Shown here: in pieces, positions 1 through 8,239 of the stretch | Layout: every line of letters starts with the position of its first letter | Numbering within the stretch: position 1 is the first letter of the stretch | Source: G020348385 sp964580235 | GTDB lineage: Bacteria > Acidobacteriota > Aminicenantia > Aminicenantales > Aminicenantaceae | Assembly (NCBI GenBank): GCA_964580235.1 | Contig: CAZOJY010000017.1 | Location: 1 to 42,506 of the forward strand | DNA length: 42,506 nt | Direction: 5' to 3' | Notes under the pieces: generated by a model | What the model was told of the DNA's origin: nothing | The model's database searches: none | The model's input: the letters and a program-made list of their open reading frames with translations, nothing else | Made by a program: the position numbers and the translations under genes

Positions 1-14
1 CATATAACTCCCAG

Positions 15-37
15 TTAGCTTGGATAATTCAGGTTAG
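15..37. promoter_or_regulatory. 23-bp imperfect palindrome upstream of the carboxylase operon
   Basis: The segment has an 8-bp left arm (TTAGCTTG), a 7-bp centre (GATAATT) and an 8-bp right arm (CAGGTTAG). It matches the reverse complement of a cleaner palindrome at 17494-17516 at 20 of 23 positions. It lies about 90 bp before the start codon at 130, where an operator would be expected. That it binds a regulator is inference; it could also be a small dispersed repeat. Confidence 0.45.
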
Positions 38-129
38 GTAATTTATAAAAAAGGTTTAAAATTTACTGGGAATAAATTTAGGATTTGGTATGATTTAGAG
101 CGGTTACAATCTCATCGGGGAGTGAAACG

Positions 130-1737
130 ATGTACAGAATCGAAAGCAAGGTCGATACCAAGAGCAAGGAATATAAAGAAAATTATAAAAGTCTAAAAAA
201 AGAAGTCAACCTCTATAAAGAAAGGCTTGCCAAAGTTCAGGAAGGGGGACCTAAGAAATACCGAGACCTCCATAAGTCTCGCAAAAAACTCCTGGTGAGA
301 GAGAGACTGGAAAAGCTCTTCGATAAGAACACTCCGTTTCTCGAGATGAGCGCTCTCGGCGCCTACGACATATACGAGAACGAGGCCCCGAGTGCGGGCG
401 TGGTGACCGGCATCGGTGTGGTTCATGGGAGGGAAGTCCTGGTCGTGGCCAATGATGCGACTGTTAAGGGCGGGACTTATTTTCCCATGACCATCAAAAA
501 ACACATCCGGGCCCAGCAGGTTGGTCTGGAGAACCGGCTTCCCTGCATCTATCTTGTGGATTCTGGTGGAATTTTCCTTCCTCTTCAAGCCGGAACTTTT
601 CCGGATAAAGAGCATTTTGGGCGCATTTTCTACAACCAGGCGAGGCTTTCGGCCCTCGGAATCCCGCAGATTTCGATCGTGATGGGATCTTGCACAGCAG
701 GAGGGGCCTATGTGCCTGCCATGAGCGATGAGACCGTGATCGTTCGCCAGCAGGGAACCATCTTTATCGGTGGACCCCCTCTGGTCAAGGCTGCCACAGG
801 AATGGATGTCACAGACGAGGAATTGGGAGGGGCCGATGTTCACTGCCGGATTTCGGGTGTGTCCGATTATTATGCCCAAAACGATTCCCATGCATTGGAG
901 ATAGCCAGGAACATCATCGAAACACTCGACCCACCCAAAAAATTTGAGCTGGACATGGCCGAACCCGAGGACCCGTATTATGATCCCGAGGAAATCTACG
1001 GGATTGTCCCAGGAGACACCCGGAAGCCTTACGATTTCCGGGAGATCATCGCCCGGCTCGTGGATGGCAGCCGGTTTCAGGAATTTAAAGAATATTATGG
1101 GCAAACAATTGTGTGCGGATTTGCCCGGATCCAGGGTTATCCTGTTGGCATCCTGGCCAACAACGGGGTGCTTTTTTCCGAGAGCTCTGTAAAAGGGGCA
1201 CACTTTGTGAGCCTGTGTTCCATGCGCAAGATTCCGCTGATTTTTTTCCAGAACATCACAGGCTTTATCATCGGGAAGCAGTATGAACATGGAGGTATTG
1301 CCAAGGATGGAGCCAAGCTTGTTCATGCTGTGGCCAATGCCGATGTGCCGAAATTCACGGTCATCGTCGGTGCCTCCAACGGTGCAGGGAATTATGCCAT
1401 GTGTGGCCGGGCCTATGCCCCGCGCTTGCTCTGGATGTGGCCGAATGCCCGGATCTGCGTGATGGGAGGGGAGCAGGCGGCAAATGTGCTGGTGACTGTG
1501 AAAGTGAAAAGACTGGCGACACAGGGCAAAAAAATGACAGAGGAGGAGATCGCTAAATTGCGGGAGCCTATCCTCAAAAAATACGAACATGAAGCCAGCC
1601 CATATTTCAGCACGGCAAGACTTTGGGATGACGGCATTCTCGATCCCTTGGAGACGAGAGAAGCTCTGGCCTTGGGGATTTCGACGAGTCTGAACGCACC
1701 CATTCCCGATTACAAAGTCGGTATTTTCAGGATGTGA
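130..1737 (+). CDS. liuB: Methylcrotonoyl-CoA carboxylase, beta (carboxyltransferase) subunit
   Basis: This is the carboxyltransferase subunit of a biotin-dependent acyl-CoA carboxylase, which moves CO2 from carboxybiotin to 3-methylcrotonyl-CoA in leucine breakdown. The 535-residue length is usual for the family. The crotonase-fold motif GSCTAGGAYVPAMSDE (about residue 190), the GGPPLVKAATG segment (about 217), the ANNGVLFSES segment (about 345) and FGAGNYAMCGRAY-like SNGAGNYAMCGRAY (about 415) are the forms seen in methylcrotonyl rather than propionyl or acetyl enzymes. The start ATG has GGGGAG eight bases upstream. The next gene begins two bases after the stop, and a hydratase, a biotin carboxylase and a biotin carrier follow, which supports leucine catabolism. 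Another branched acyl-CoA substrate remains possible. Confidence 0.93.
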   Translation: MYRIESKVDTKSKEYKENYKSLKKEVNLYKERLAKVQEGGPKKYRDLHKSRKKLLVRERLEKLFDKNTPFLEMSALGAYDIYENEAPSAGVVTGIGVVHGREVLVVANDATVKGGTYFPMTIKKHIRAQQVGLENRLPCIYLVDSGGIFLPLQAGTFPDKEHFGRIFYNQARLSALGIPQISIVMGSCTAGGAYVPAMSDETVIVRQQGTIFIGGPPLVKAATGMDVTDEELGGADVHCRISGVSDYYAQNDSHALEIARNIIETLDPPKKFELDMAEPEDPYYDPEEIYGIVPGDTRKPYDFREIIARLVDGSRFQEFKEYYGQTIVCGFARIQGYPVGILANNGVLFSESSVKGAHFVSLCSMRKIPLIFFQNITGFIIGKQYEHGGIAKDGAKLVHAVANADVPKFTVIVGASNGAGNYAMCGRAYAPRLLWMWPNARICVMGGEQAANVLVTVKVKRLATQGKKMTEEEIAKLREPILKKYEHEASPYFSTARLWDDGILDPLETREALALGISTSLNAPIPDYKVGIFRM

Positions 1738-1738
1738 C

Positions 1739-2530
1739 ATGGGGAAAAACAAATTCAAGACTATCCGGTTGGATACGGATGCAAAAGTGGCGCGTATCAC
1801 GTTTGCCAGACCGGAGGTCCACAATGCTTTTAACGCCACGATGATTGGCGAATTGGATGCGGTTTTCAAACACGTGAAAAACGAAGCAACAGTTCGTGTG
1901 GTTGTTCTGACTGGCGAAGGCAAATCTTTCTGTGCCGGGGCAGATATCCATTGGATGCGGGAAGTCATCGATTATTCCTATGAGCAGAACCTGGCAGAGT
2001 CCATTCTTCTGGCTGAGGCTCTCCACAAACTTTATTCCCTGCCCAAGCCCACAGTGGCCATGGTTAACGGGACCGCAATTGGAGGCGGAAATGGATTCCT
2101 ATCAGCCTGTGACATTGCTGTGGCGGCGGAAGAGGCAAACTTCGGTTTGAGCGAGGTGAAAATAGGGCTGGTTCCAGCGGCCATCTCTCCCTATGTGATC
2201 CGGAAGATTGGGGAAAGCAAAGCCCGGGAGTATTTTCTTACCGGGGAGAGAATTTCTGCGCACAAAGCACAGGAAATCGGTCTGGTCAATGAAGTTGTTC
2301 CCTATGATAAATTAGAGGAAACGGTTGAGGAGCTCATCAATTTGCTCCTGACGTCAGGGCCAGAGGCCTTGGCTTTTTGCAAGGAGTTGATATTCCGAGT
2401 TCCTCAAATGAGTCTGGAGGAAGCCAAGGAATATACAGCCCGGATGATCGCAAATTTGAGGATCAGCGAGGAAGGACAGGAAGGCATGGCCTCTTTCCTG
2501 GAAAAACGAAAACCCAAATGGACAAAGTAG
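1739..2530 (+). CDS. liuC: Enoyl-CoA hydratase/isomerase family, probable methylglutaconyl-CoA hydratase
   Basis: The protein is a 263-residue crotonase, the usual length. The oxyanion-hole segments are visible as SFCAGADIHWM (about residue 63) and NGTAIGGGNGF (about 109), and the SEVKIGLVPAAISPYV stretch (about 138) resembles the version found in methylglutaconyl-CoA hydratases (LiuC/AUH). It would hydrate 3-methylglutaconyl-CoA, the product of the upstream carboxylase, to HMG-CoA. The gene starts two bases after the preceding stop, so it is surely co-transcribed. Substrate specificity comes from context more than from residues I can check. No HMG-CoA lyase or isovaleryl-CoA dehydrogenase is present in the window. 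Confidence 0.88.
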   Translation: MGKNKFKTIRLDTDAKVARITFARPEVHNAFNATMIGELDAVFKHVKNEATVRVVVLTGEGKSFCAGADIHWMREVIDYSYEQNLAESILLAEALHKLYSLPKPTVAMVNGTAIGGGNGFLSACDIAVAAEEANFGLSEVKIGLVPAAISPYVIRKIGESKAREYFLTGERISAHKAQEIGLVNEVVPYDKLEETVEELINLLLTSGPEALAFCKELIFRVPQMSLEEAKEYTARMIANLRISEEGQEGMASFLEKRKPKWTK

Positions 2531-2603
2531 GGTGCAGAGGCTAGATCCTCAATGGCGCTGTGGAAATTCACATAAAATCATTATCAGAAAGAAAGAAGGG
2601 TCC

Positions 2604-4109
2604 ATGTTTAAAAAACTATTGGTGGCGAATAGGGGAGAGATAGCGGTTAGGATTATCAAAGCCTGTCAGGAGCTGGGGATATCCACCGTGGCGGTTTTTT
2701 CTGATGCCGACCGCCTCAGTCTTCATGTGCAAGTTGCCGATAAGGCCATCAGAATCGGACCGCCACCTGCTGCGGACAGTTATCTTGATATGGGCCGGAT
2801 TATCGAGGCAGCCCATCAAACAGGGGCCGATGCCATTCACCCGGGATATGGTTTTCTGGCCGAAAATGCCGCATTTGCTCGGCGCTGTGAGGAGGAAAAA
2901 ATCATATTCATAGGTCCAAATTCCAGTGCCTTGGCGCTAGTAGGGGATAAGGTGCGCTCGCGCCAGACCTTGGAGAAAGCCGGCATCCCGATTATTCCGG
3001 GGATGAAAGGGATTGTGGAGGATGTCTCCTTCATTAAGGCGGAAGCTCAAAAAATCGGTTATCCGGTGATGATAAAAGCTTCGGCCGGCGGCGGTGGAAA
3101 AGGGATGAGGGTTGTATTCGGTGAAAAGGAACTGAAACCAGCTCTCGAGGCCGGCATGCGCGAGGCCAAATCTGCCTTTGGTGACGAATCTGTTTATCTT
3201 GAGAAATATATCGAAGACCCCCGTCATGTGGAGTTTCAGGTTCTGGCCGACAACCACGGCAACATCCTTCATCTTTTCGAGAGGGAATGTTCTATCCAGC
3301 GAAGGCATCAGAAGATTGTGGAAGAGACGCCCTCTCAAGCTCTCGATCCGGAGCTTCGAGCCAAAATGGGGGAGACGGCACGTAAGGTCATGCAGGTGTC
3401 CGGTTATAATAATGCCGGGACCGTTGAATTTCTGCTGGATAAGCACAAAAATTTCTATTTTTTGGAGGTCAATGCCAGGCTGCAGGTGGAGCATCCGGTC
3501 ACCGAGCTGACAACCGGAGTGGATCTTGTCCATCAACAAATCAAGATTGCAGCGGGAGAAAAGTTGCCTTTTGTCCAGGAAGATCTGGGACAGAAAGGTC
3601 ACGCCATTGAATGCCGGATATATGCTGAAGATCCAATCAATAGTTTCCTCCCTTCTCCAGGAAAGATCCTTTGTTTCAAAGAACCGCGCGGTCCTGGCAT
3701 CCGCCACGACTGCGGAATTTACAGCGGATGGTCCGTGCCGATTTATTACGATCCGATACTGGCCAAGCTGACTGTCTGGGCCGAGAATCGAAATTCAGCC
3801 TGTCAGAGGATGATCAGGGCTTTGGATGATTATGTCATTTTGGGAGTACATACCAATATCAGATTCCTGAGGGATGTAATAGGATCTCCTCAGTTCTGCA
3901 ATGGAGAGACAACCACAAGTTTCATCCCAGATCACTTTGCGGATTGGACAGGAGAGAAAAACTCCGAGGAGTTACAGAAGCTGGCTCTTTTGGCTGCGGC
4001 CTTCGATTCATTCCATGAGATATCTCCAGGAAAGGGTTTCCAAACGGCAAAAGAAAAAAATTACTCGCCCTGGCGTTCGCTCGGAAAATGGCGTTTAGGA
4101 GGAAAGTAG
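2604..4109 (+). CDS. Biotin carboxylase subunit of acyl-CoA carboxylase
   Basis: This ATP-grasp enzyme carboxylates biotin on the carrier protein. I start it at the ATG at 2604, preceded by GAAAGAAGGG, because MFKKLLVANRGEIAVRII is the canonical N-terminus; an in-frame GTG at 2532 adds only unrelated residues. Visible motifs are KASAGGGGKGMR (ATP-binding glycine loop), EKYIEDPRHVEFQVLAD, ECSIQRRHQKIVEETPS and EVNARLQVEHPVTE (catalytic region). At 501 residues it is longer than AccC (about 450) but lacks the biotin-carrier domain that methylcrotonyl alpha subunits normally carry at their C-terminus; that domain is encoded by the next gene. It could serve other carboxyltransferases too. Confidence 0.92.
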   Translation: MFKKLLVANRGEIAVRIIKACQELGISTVAVFSDADRLSLHVQVADKAIRIGPPPAADSYLDMGRIIEAAHQTGADAIHPGYGFLAENAAFARRCEEEKIIFIGPNSSALALVGDKVRSRQTLEKAGIPIIPGMKGIVEDVSFIKAEAQKIGYPVMIKASAGGGGKGMRVVFGEKELKPALEAGMREAKSAFGDESVYLEKYIEDPRHVEFQVLADNHGNILHLFERECSIQRRHQKIVEETPSQALDPELRAKMGETARKVMQVSGYNNAGTVEFLLDKHKNFYFLEVNARLQVEHPVTELTTGVDLVHQQIKIAAGEKLPFVQEDLGQKGHAIECRIYAEDPINSFLPSPGKILCFKEPRGPGIRHDCGIYSGWSVPIYYDPILAKLTVWAENRNSACQRMIRALDDYVILGVHTNIRFLRDVIGSPQFCNGETTTSFIPDHFADWTGEKNSEELQKLALLAAAFDSFHEISPGKGFQTAKEKNYSPWRSLGKWRLGGK

Positions 4110-4110
4110 A

Positions 4111-4614
4111 GTGGAATTTGAATTCCTGTTAAACGGTATGCTGCAGAAAATATTTCTCGAGAGGATAAAAGATAAATTTCTTTTTTCCGATGGGGAAAAG
4201 ACTTATGAGGCCGATATCCAGCATATTTCTCCCCAACAGATTTCCATTCTGATTGATGATGTTTCTTTCCGAATTTACATTGCTCGCGACCGGGACTGTC
4301 GATACCTTTCGGTCAACGGCCAGCAGTTTACCGTTAAGGAACCACATGAAGAAAAGGAAGATTTCCGAAAGGGAGAAGAAAAAACCCCAGAGGGGATGCT
4401 GTTAGTGAAGGCGCCAATGCCAGGAAAGGTCATCAAGATCTGCGTGTCCGAGAAGGAAAGTGTACGAAAAAATCAAACGCTGGCCATTGTCGAGGCCATG
4501 AAGATGGAAAACGAGATTAAGGCCTCTGTGGATGGCAGGATCGAGGTAATCCACGTTTCGGCAGGTGATTTGGTGGATTCTGAGATGCCTCTTATCGAAC
4601 TCGAACCTTCCTAA
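4111..4614 (+). CDS. Biotin carboxyl carrier (biotin/lipoyl attachment) protein
   Basis: This 167-residue protein ends in a biotinyl domain with the attachment motif EAMKMENEIKA; the biotinylated lysine is about residue 131. A VKAPMPGKVIKI segment (about 99-110) marks the start of the fold. The first 75 residues resemble the linker/BT region of biotin-dependent carboxylases, so the protein looks like the detached C-terminus of an alpha subunit. The start is GTG, one base after the preceding stop, with GGAGG overlapping the end of the biotin carboxylase gene, implying translational coupling. It completes the carboxylase with the genes at 130 and 2604. Confidence 0.9.
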   Translation: MEFEFLLNGMLQKIFLERIKDKFLFSDGEKTYEADIQHISPQQISILIDDVSFRIYIARDRDCRYLSVNGQQFTVKEPHEEKEDFRKGEEKTPEGMLLVKAPMPGKVIKICVSEKESVRKNQTLAIVEAMKMENEIKASVDGRIEVIHVSAGDLVDSEMPLIELEPS

Positions 4615-4896
4615 TCTCTGGGGGGATAAAAGAGGAAAAAGGGGACGGTTCTATTTTTTCAGACTTAAATAGTAAGGTTCTCTTCTCGTGAAGGCTGGGG
4701 CAGATCGGGTCGGGATTTTCAATGGCCCCATAGTAATTAGCTGTGCGAAGGGGTAAAATAGATAATAACGTAAGTATTTACAGGATAAATGTTTATGGCT
4801 GATGGAGCAGCTGTACAGAGGCTTCAATTGCAGGCTGCCTTGACTTAAAAAAAAATGCAACGAAATCAGGAAAAAGACAGTTTTAGGAAGTTGAGA
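4615..4896. other. Intergenic spacer with a REP/RAYT-like sequence fragment
   Basis: This 282-base spacer separates the carboxylase operon from the sigma-factor operon and must hold the sigma-operon promoter. At about 4637-4660 it contains GGGGACGGTTCTATTTTTT, a string I recall as common at the ends of REP-associated or IS200-like transposase elements in other bacteria. No transposase gene or second copy is visible. I see no RNA gene, and no convincing promoter that I would assign. Confidence 0.3.
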
Positions 4897-5481
4897 ATGG
4901 AGGAACAGGAGCTGATGCGCCAGGTCCAGCATGGTGACGAAATGGCCTTTTCAGAGATAGTGAGAAGATACAAAGACAAAATAGTCAATTTCCTCTGGCA
5001 GCTCACCAGGAATTATCAGGTGGCTGTGGAGTTGTCCCAAGAGACATTCATGAGAGTTTATTTCAAAGCGAACAAATACAAACCTGTGGCACCTTTATCA
5101 TCGTGGATTTACACGATAGCCTCCAATTTGGCGAAAACAGAGATGAAAAGATCTCATCGGGTCATGATGGTTTCTCTGGATGATGAGAATTACCGGTATT
5201 TCGAGAGGACTGCCGCGAAAAGAAATCCCGAGGACTCTGGTTTGAATCAGAGAATAAGACAGGCTCTGGATTCTCTGCACCCGCGCTACAGAATCCCTGT
5301 TATATTGAAGGATTTGGAAGGATTCTCTCAAGAAGAGATTGCTCAGATTTTGAAAAAGCCGCTGGGAACCATCAAGGCTCGGATCAGCCGGGGCAGGAAT
5401 TATCTCAAAAAGGAGATGAAAAACGGCAAATCCAAGACAAAATTTACAGGGAATAAGGAGATCGAAGATGCGCGAATATAA
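4897..5481 (+). CDS. ECF-family RNA polymerase sigma factor (RpoE-like)
   Basis: The protein has the two-domain architecture of extracytoplasmic-function sigma factors. Region 2 runs from about residue 10 to 80 and includes the helix ELSQETFMRVY and LSSWIYTIASNLAK, which bind core polymerase and the -10 element. Region 4 runs from about 120 to 180, with the helix-turn-helix FSQEEIAQILKKPLGTIKARISRGR for the -35 element. I choose the ATG at 4897 because AGGAAG lies six bases before it, giving 194 residues, a normal size; an ATG at 4855 has no ribosome site. Its end overlaps the next gene by 14 bases, as is typical of a sigma/anti-sigma pair. Confidence 0.92.
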   Translation: MEEQELMRQVQHGDEMAFSEIVRRYKDKIVNFLWQLTRNYQVAVELSQETFMRVYFKANKYKPVAPLSSWIYTIASNLAKTEMKRSHRVMMVSLDDENYRYFERTAAKRNPEDSGLNQRIRQALDSLHPRYRIPVILKDLEGFSQEEIAQILKKPLGTIKARISRGRNYLKKEMKNGKSKTKFTGNKEIEDARI

Positions 5482-5866
5482 TATTTCCGAAAATATACAG
5501 CGAGTGAAGGCTCCCGAGACTTTTGAACAGGATGTATTGAATCTTTTGTATGAGAGGAAGAAAAAATATGGGAAAAGCAGAACGCTCCGTCTCTCGTTTA
5601 CCTGGGCATTCAGCGCAGCAGTGGCTGTATTCGTCATTATAAATTTTTTCATTATTCCCCAGAGAGGGCCGACAGAATTCTCCGACCTTGAAGGGAAAGT
5701 CCCTGCGTTTTTCGAGCGGGGGATGCCTTCCAAGGGCATGGAAACTGTTCCAATCATCGAACATATCGATTATTCGGGGGAAATGCGGTCAAGCAGAAAG
5801 GAATCCCCGACCATATATTTATTGGAGCAGTGCTCTGATAAAACAAACAGGAAGATTAAATATTGA
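5468..5866 (+). CDS. Single-span membrane protein, putative anti-sigma factor
   Basis: The 132-residue protein has a charged N-terminal region of about 42 residues, one transmembrane helix (about residues 43-63) and a C-terminal part of about 65 residues predicted to be periplasmic. It starts inside the end of the sigma gene, with AAGGAG eight bases before ATG. The position and topology match RseA-like anti-sigma factors, but I see no HxxxCxxC zinc-binding motif, so the assignment rests on location and shape only. It would hold the sigma factor inactive at the inner membrane until released by a signal. It lies 15 bases before the HtrA-like gene. Confidence 0.6.
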   Translation: MREYNISENIQRVKAPETFEQDVLNLLYERKKKYGKSRTLRLSFTWAFSAAVAVFVIINFFIIPQRGPTEFSDLEGKVPAFFERGMPSKGMETVPIIEHIDYSGEMRSSRKESPTIYLLEQCSDKTNRKIKY

Positions 5867-5881
5867 GGAGGTCAGATAATA

Positions 5882-7570
5882 ATGAGCACAAGAATAAAAA
5901 CGCTTTTCGGCCTGATTGTATTTTTGTTCGCAATCCCCTTGCTCGTGGGTGCAAATGCCAGTTCGGTCAGTGCTCCACAGATTGAGGATGTAACACAAAA
6001 AGTTTTTCCGTGCGTTGTCAGAGTCGAGGCAAGAAATCGGATGCGGAAGGTTGCCACAGGAGTTGTCATCGATAAGAACGGTCACATCGTGACCACGGCT
6101 CTGATCACCCCAAAGGATGAGGATATTTTTATCACCACATTCGAAGGGAAAGAGATCAAGGCTGAATTTCTGGGAATGGATTCGGAAACTCATCTGGCTG
6201 TGATTCAAGCCAAGGGAAAAAAACTTACTCCCATTCCTTTAGCTAAGTCCAAAAAGCTATCTCCTGGCGAGTGGATCGGTGTTGTCAGCATCTCACCGGA
6301 GAACACTCCCCAGGTCACCCAGGGAATTGTTTCCTCGGTGGCTGAGGAGAGAGTGCGTTTGAATGTTTGGGTGGGCCGCGGAATGAGCGGAAGTCCGGTG
6401 GTGAATAAACAGGGTCAGATGGTCGGTCTGCTGAGAGGCGTTTATATGGATGAGCAGCCGATCGCTTTTTCGTTCCAAGAGAAAGAAGTCGTCGGAACAG
6501 GATATGTGTTCAGCAGGGCCGAAGCCCCTGCATCGGGTATGGCCGTGGCAACACCCGTGGATATCGTAGACTTTGTGACGGCAGAGATTAAAGAAAAAGG
6601 AAAAGTAGCACGTGGATGGCTGGGCGTTAGGATCGCATCCAACCAGAAAGACCAGGTGGAGATAATCGAAGTGGAAAAGGATTCTCCTGCAGAGATAGCC
6701 GATCTTGAAGATGGAGATATCGTCATCAAGTTCGATGGAAAGGAAGTCGCTGACACAGAGTCGCTGGCAAAAATGATCCGGATGAGAAAACCTGGTGAAA
6801 CCGTCACTCTCAGGATCGAGCGTAAAGGCATAGCCCAAGATGTCGAAGTCAAACTGGGCGAATTAACCGAGGAGGAAGTTTGGAGTGATTTTGAACAAAA
6901 ATTTCCCAAGTTGTTTCCCCCAAGAGCAAAGGTTAAAACTTGGAGTAAGCCAGAATTTGCCAACCCAGAGGTTTTCCGGTTCGGAATTGGGCAGCGAAAG
7001 TTCATCGGAGTGCGTGTCCAAGAGCTCACTCCCGAACTTTCCGAGTATTTCGGTATCGAAAAAGGCACCGGGATTCTTATCTCCAGTATTGAAAAGGATG
7101 GTCCTGCTGACAAGGCTGGCTTAAAAGTCGGCGATGTCATCATCGCAGCAAACGGGGACCGAGTGGAACGCTCGCAGGATTTGGTCAATCTTATCCAAGA
7201 CAAAGATAAAGGAGAAAAAATCGCGATCGAATTCCTCAGGAATAAAAAGAAGCAAACTGCAGAAGTGGAAGTGCAAGAGGAACAGATGGAGAGCAGGGCC
7301 CCGTTTTTTTTATCCCGTAATCCACAACGGTACCTAGACACCTGGAGAAATTACGTGGATACGTATGAATCACAATCACAGAAGCTGGCTGAGACATACA
7401 AAAAAATGGGAGAGAATCAGTACAAGCAGCAGATGGAAACACAAAAAAAGATGAACGAGCAAATCCGCAAACAGTGGGAAAAGCAAAAAAAGAATGCGCA
7501 GAAATATTATCAAGATATCTTAAGGGCGACTCGTCTTTCAACGAAAAAAGTTAAAGGAATTAGAGTGTAA
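5882..7570 (+). CDS. HtrA/DegP-like exported double-PDZ protein with degenerate catalytic triad
   Basis: The order is signal peptide or anchor (about 1-26), trypsin-like domain (about 35-235), PDZ1 (about 244-325, GWLGVRI), PDZ2 (about 372-462, FIGVRV) and a Lys/Gln-rich probable coiled coil (about 480-550). It matches DegP/MucD in layout, and GAGGAGG precedes the ATG. The serine motif survives as GMSGSPVVN (Ser169). The usual TNNHVV histidine is replaced in VTTALIT (Leu74), and the usual SDIALI aspartate is replaced in THLAVI (His104). As read, the protein should not cleave by the normal mechanism and may act as a chaperone or PDZ sensor. Its place behind a sigma and a putative anti-sigma gene suggests a periplasmic stress circuit. 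Confidence 0.88.
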   Translation: MSTRIKTLFGLIVFLFAIPLLVGANASSVSAPQIEDVTQKVFPCVVRVEARNRMRKVATGVVIDKNGHIVTTALITPKDEDIFITTFEGKEIKAEFLGMDSETHLAVIQAKGKKLTPIPLAKSKKLSPGEWIGVVSISPENTPQVTQGIVSSVAEERVRLNVWVGRGMSGSPVVNKQGQMVGLLRGVYMDEQPIAFSFQEKEVVGTGYVFSRAEAPASGMAVATPVDIVDFVTAEIKEKGKVARGWLGVRIASNQKDQVEIIEVEKDSPAEIADLEDGDIVIKFDGKEVADTESLAKMIRMRKPGETVTLRIERKGIAQDVEVKLGELTEEEVWSDFEQKFPKLFPPRAKVKTWSKPEFANPEVFRFGIGQRKFIGVRVQELTPELSEYFGIEKGTGILISSIEKDGPADKAGLKVGDVIIAANGDRVERSQDLVNLIQDKDKGEKIAIEFLRNKKKQTAEVEVQEEQMESRAPFFLSRNPQRYLDTWRNYVDTYESQSQKLAETYKKMGENQYKQQMETQKKMNEQIRKQWEKQKKNAQKYYQDILRATRLSTKKVKGIRV

Positions 7571-7587
7571 CAGCGGTTGTCCCCCAT

Positions 7588-8175
7588 TCAAGAATCGATG
7601 TTGAGCCAGGTTTTTACGAGGGACTTCAATTCTTTTGGTAAGAGTCTCGTTTTTTCGTGAAATCCTTTCTCCATGCGTTGTTTCAGGGCCTCGTACAGGA
7701 TAATCCCGACAGAAACAGAAAGGTTCAGACTTTGGGCCATCCCGATCATCGGGATTTTAATCACGTAATCTGCAAGGTTCCGTGCTTCCTCGGAGATGCC
7801 CTCCGACTCGTTCCCGAAGACAAGGGCAACAGGCTGCGTATAATCAAGAGTTGTGTAGGAGACGGATACGTCCCCCAAATATGTGGCCGCGATTTTGAAT
7901 CCTTTTTGTTTTAGCTGATTCAGACATTCTGCCGTTGACCGGAAATAGGAGAAATGGAGCCACTTTTCTGCTCGTGTGGAAATGGCTTTGTTGATAGGAA
8001 ATGGCTCTCCGCTGGCCGATATGATGTCAACGTAAAGGACTCCTGCAGCATCACATGTCCGGACCACAGCACTGGCATTGTGAGTGTTTGTGACTTCCTC
8101 CAGAACGATCCGAAGATCGGGCTGCCGCTGAGATAAGACACGCGATACTTTTTGGATTCTTTTTTTTGTGGGCAT
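7588..8175 (-). CDS. trmH: tRNA (guanosine-18-2'-O)-methyltransferase, SPOUT family
   Basis: This 195-residue SpoU methyltransferase methylates the ribose of G18 in tRNA with S-adenosylmethionine. The N-terminal segment, QPDLRIVLEEVTNTHNASAV then VRTCDA, follows E. coli TrmH closely, with the conserved Asn33 and Arg39. The trefoil-knot SAM site is visible as LVFGNESEGIS (about 134) and IGMAQSLNLSVSVGIILYEA (about 159). It is the last gene of the minus-strand run from the heptose cluster, 64 bases after the ICMT-like gene, and converges on the HtrA-like gene with only 17 bases between. Whether it shares the upstream transcript is unclear. Confidence 0.92.
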   Translation of the reverse strand: MPTKKRIQKVSRVLSQRQPDLRIVLEEVTNTHNASAVVRTCDAAGVLYVDIISASGEPFPINKAISTRAEKWLHFSYFRSTAECLNQLKQKGFKIAATYLGDVSVSYTTLDYTQPVALVFGNESEGISEEARNLADYVIKIPMIGMAQSLNLSVSVGIILYEALKQRMEKGFHEKTRLLPKELKSLVKTWLNIDS

Positions 8176-8239
8176 GAAAAAACTATAACAAACTCATTCT
8201 GAACAGACAATCTTTTCCTTTTATTTGGCCTTTGACATT

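Noticed and set aside
193..1968. A 591-codon open frame on the minus strand opposite the carboxylase beta gene
   Set aside because: It is antisense to a clearly recognised gene, is rich in His, Arg and Ser, has no domain and spans two plus-strand genes; it is a codon-bias shadow.
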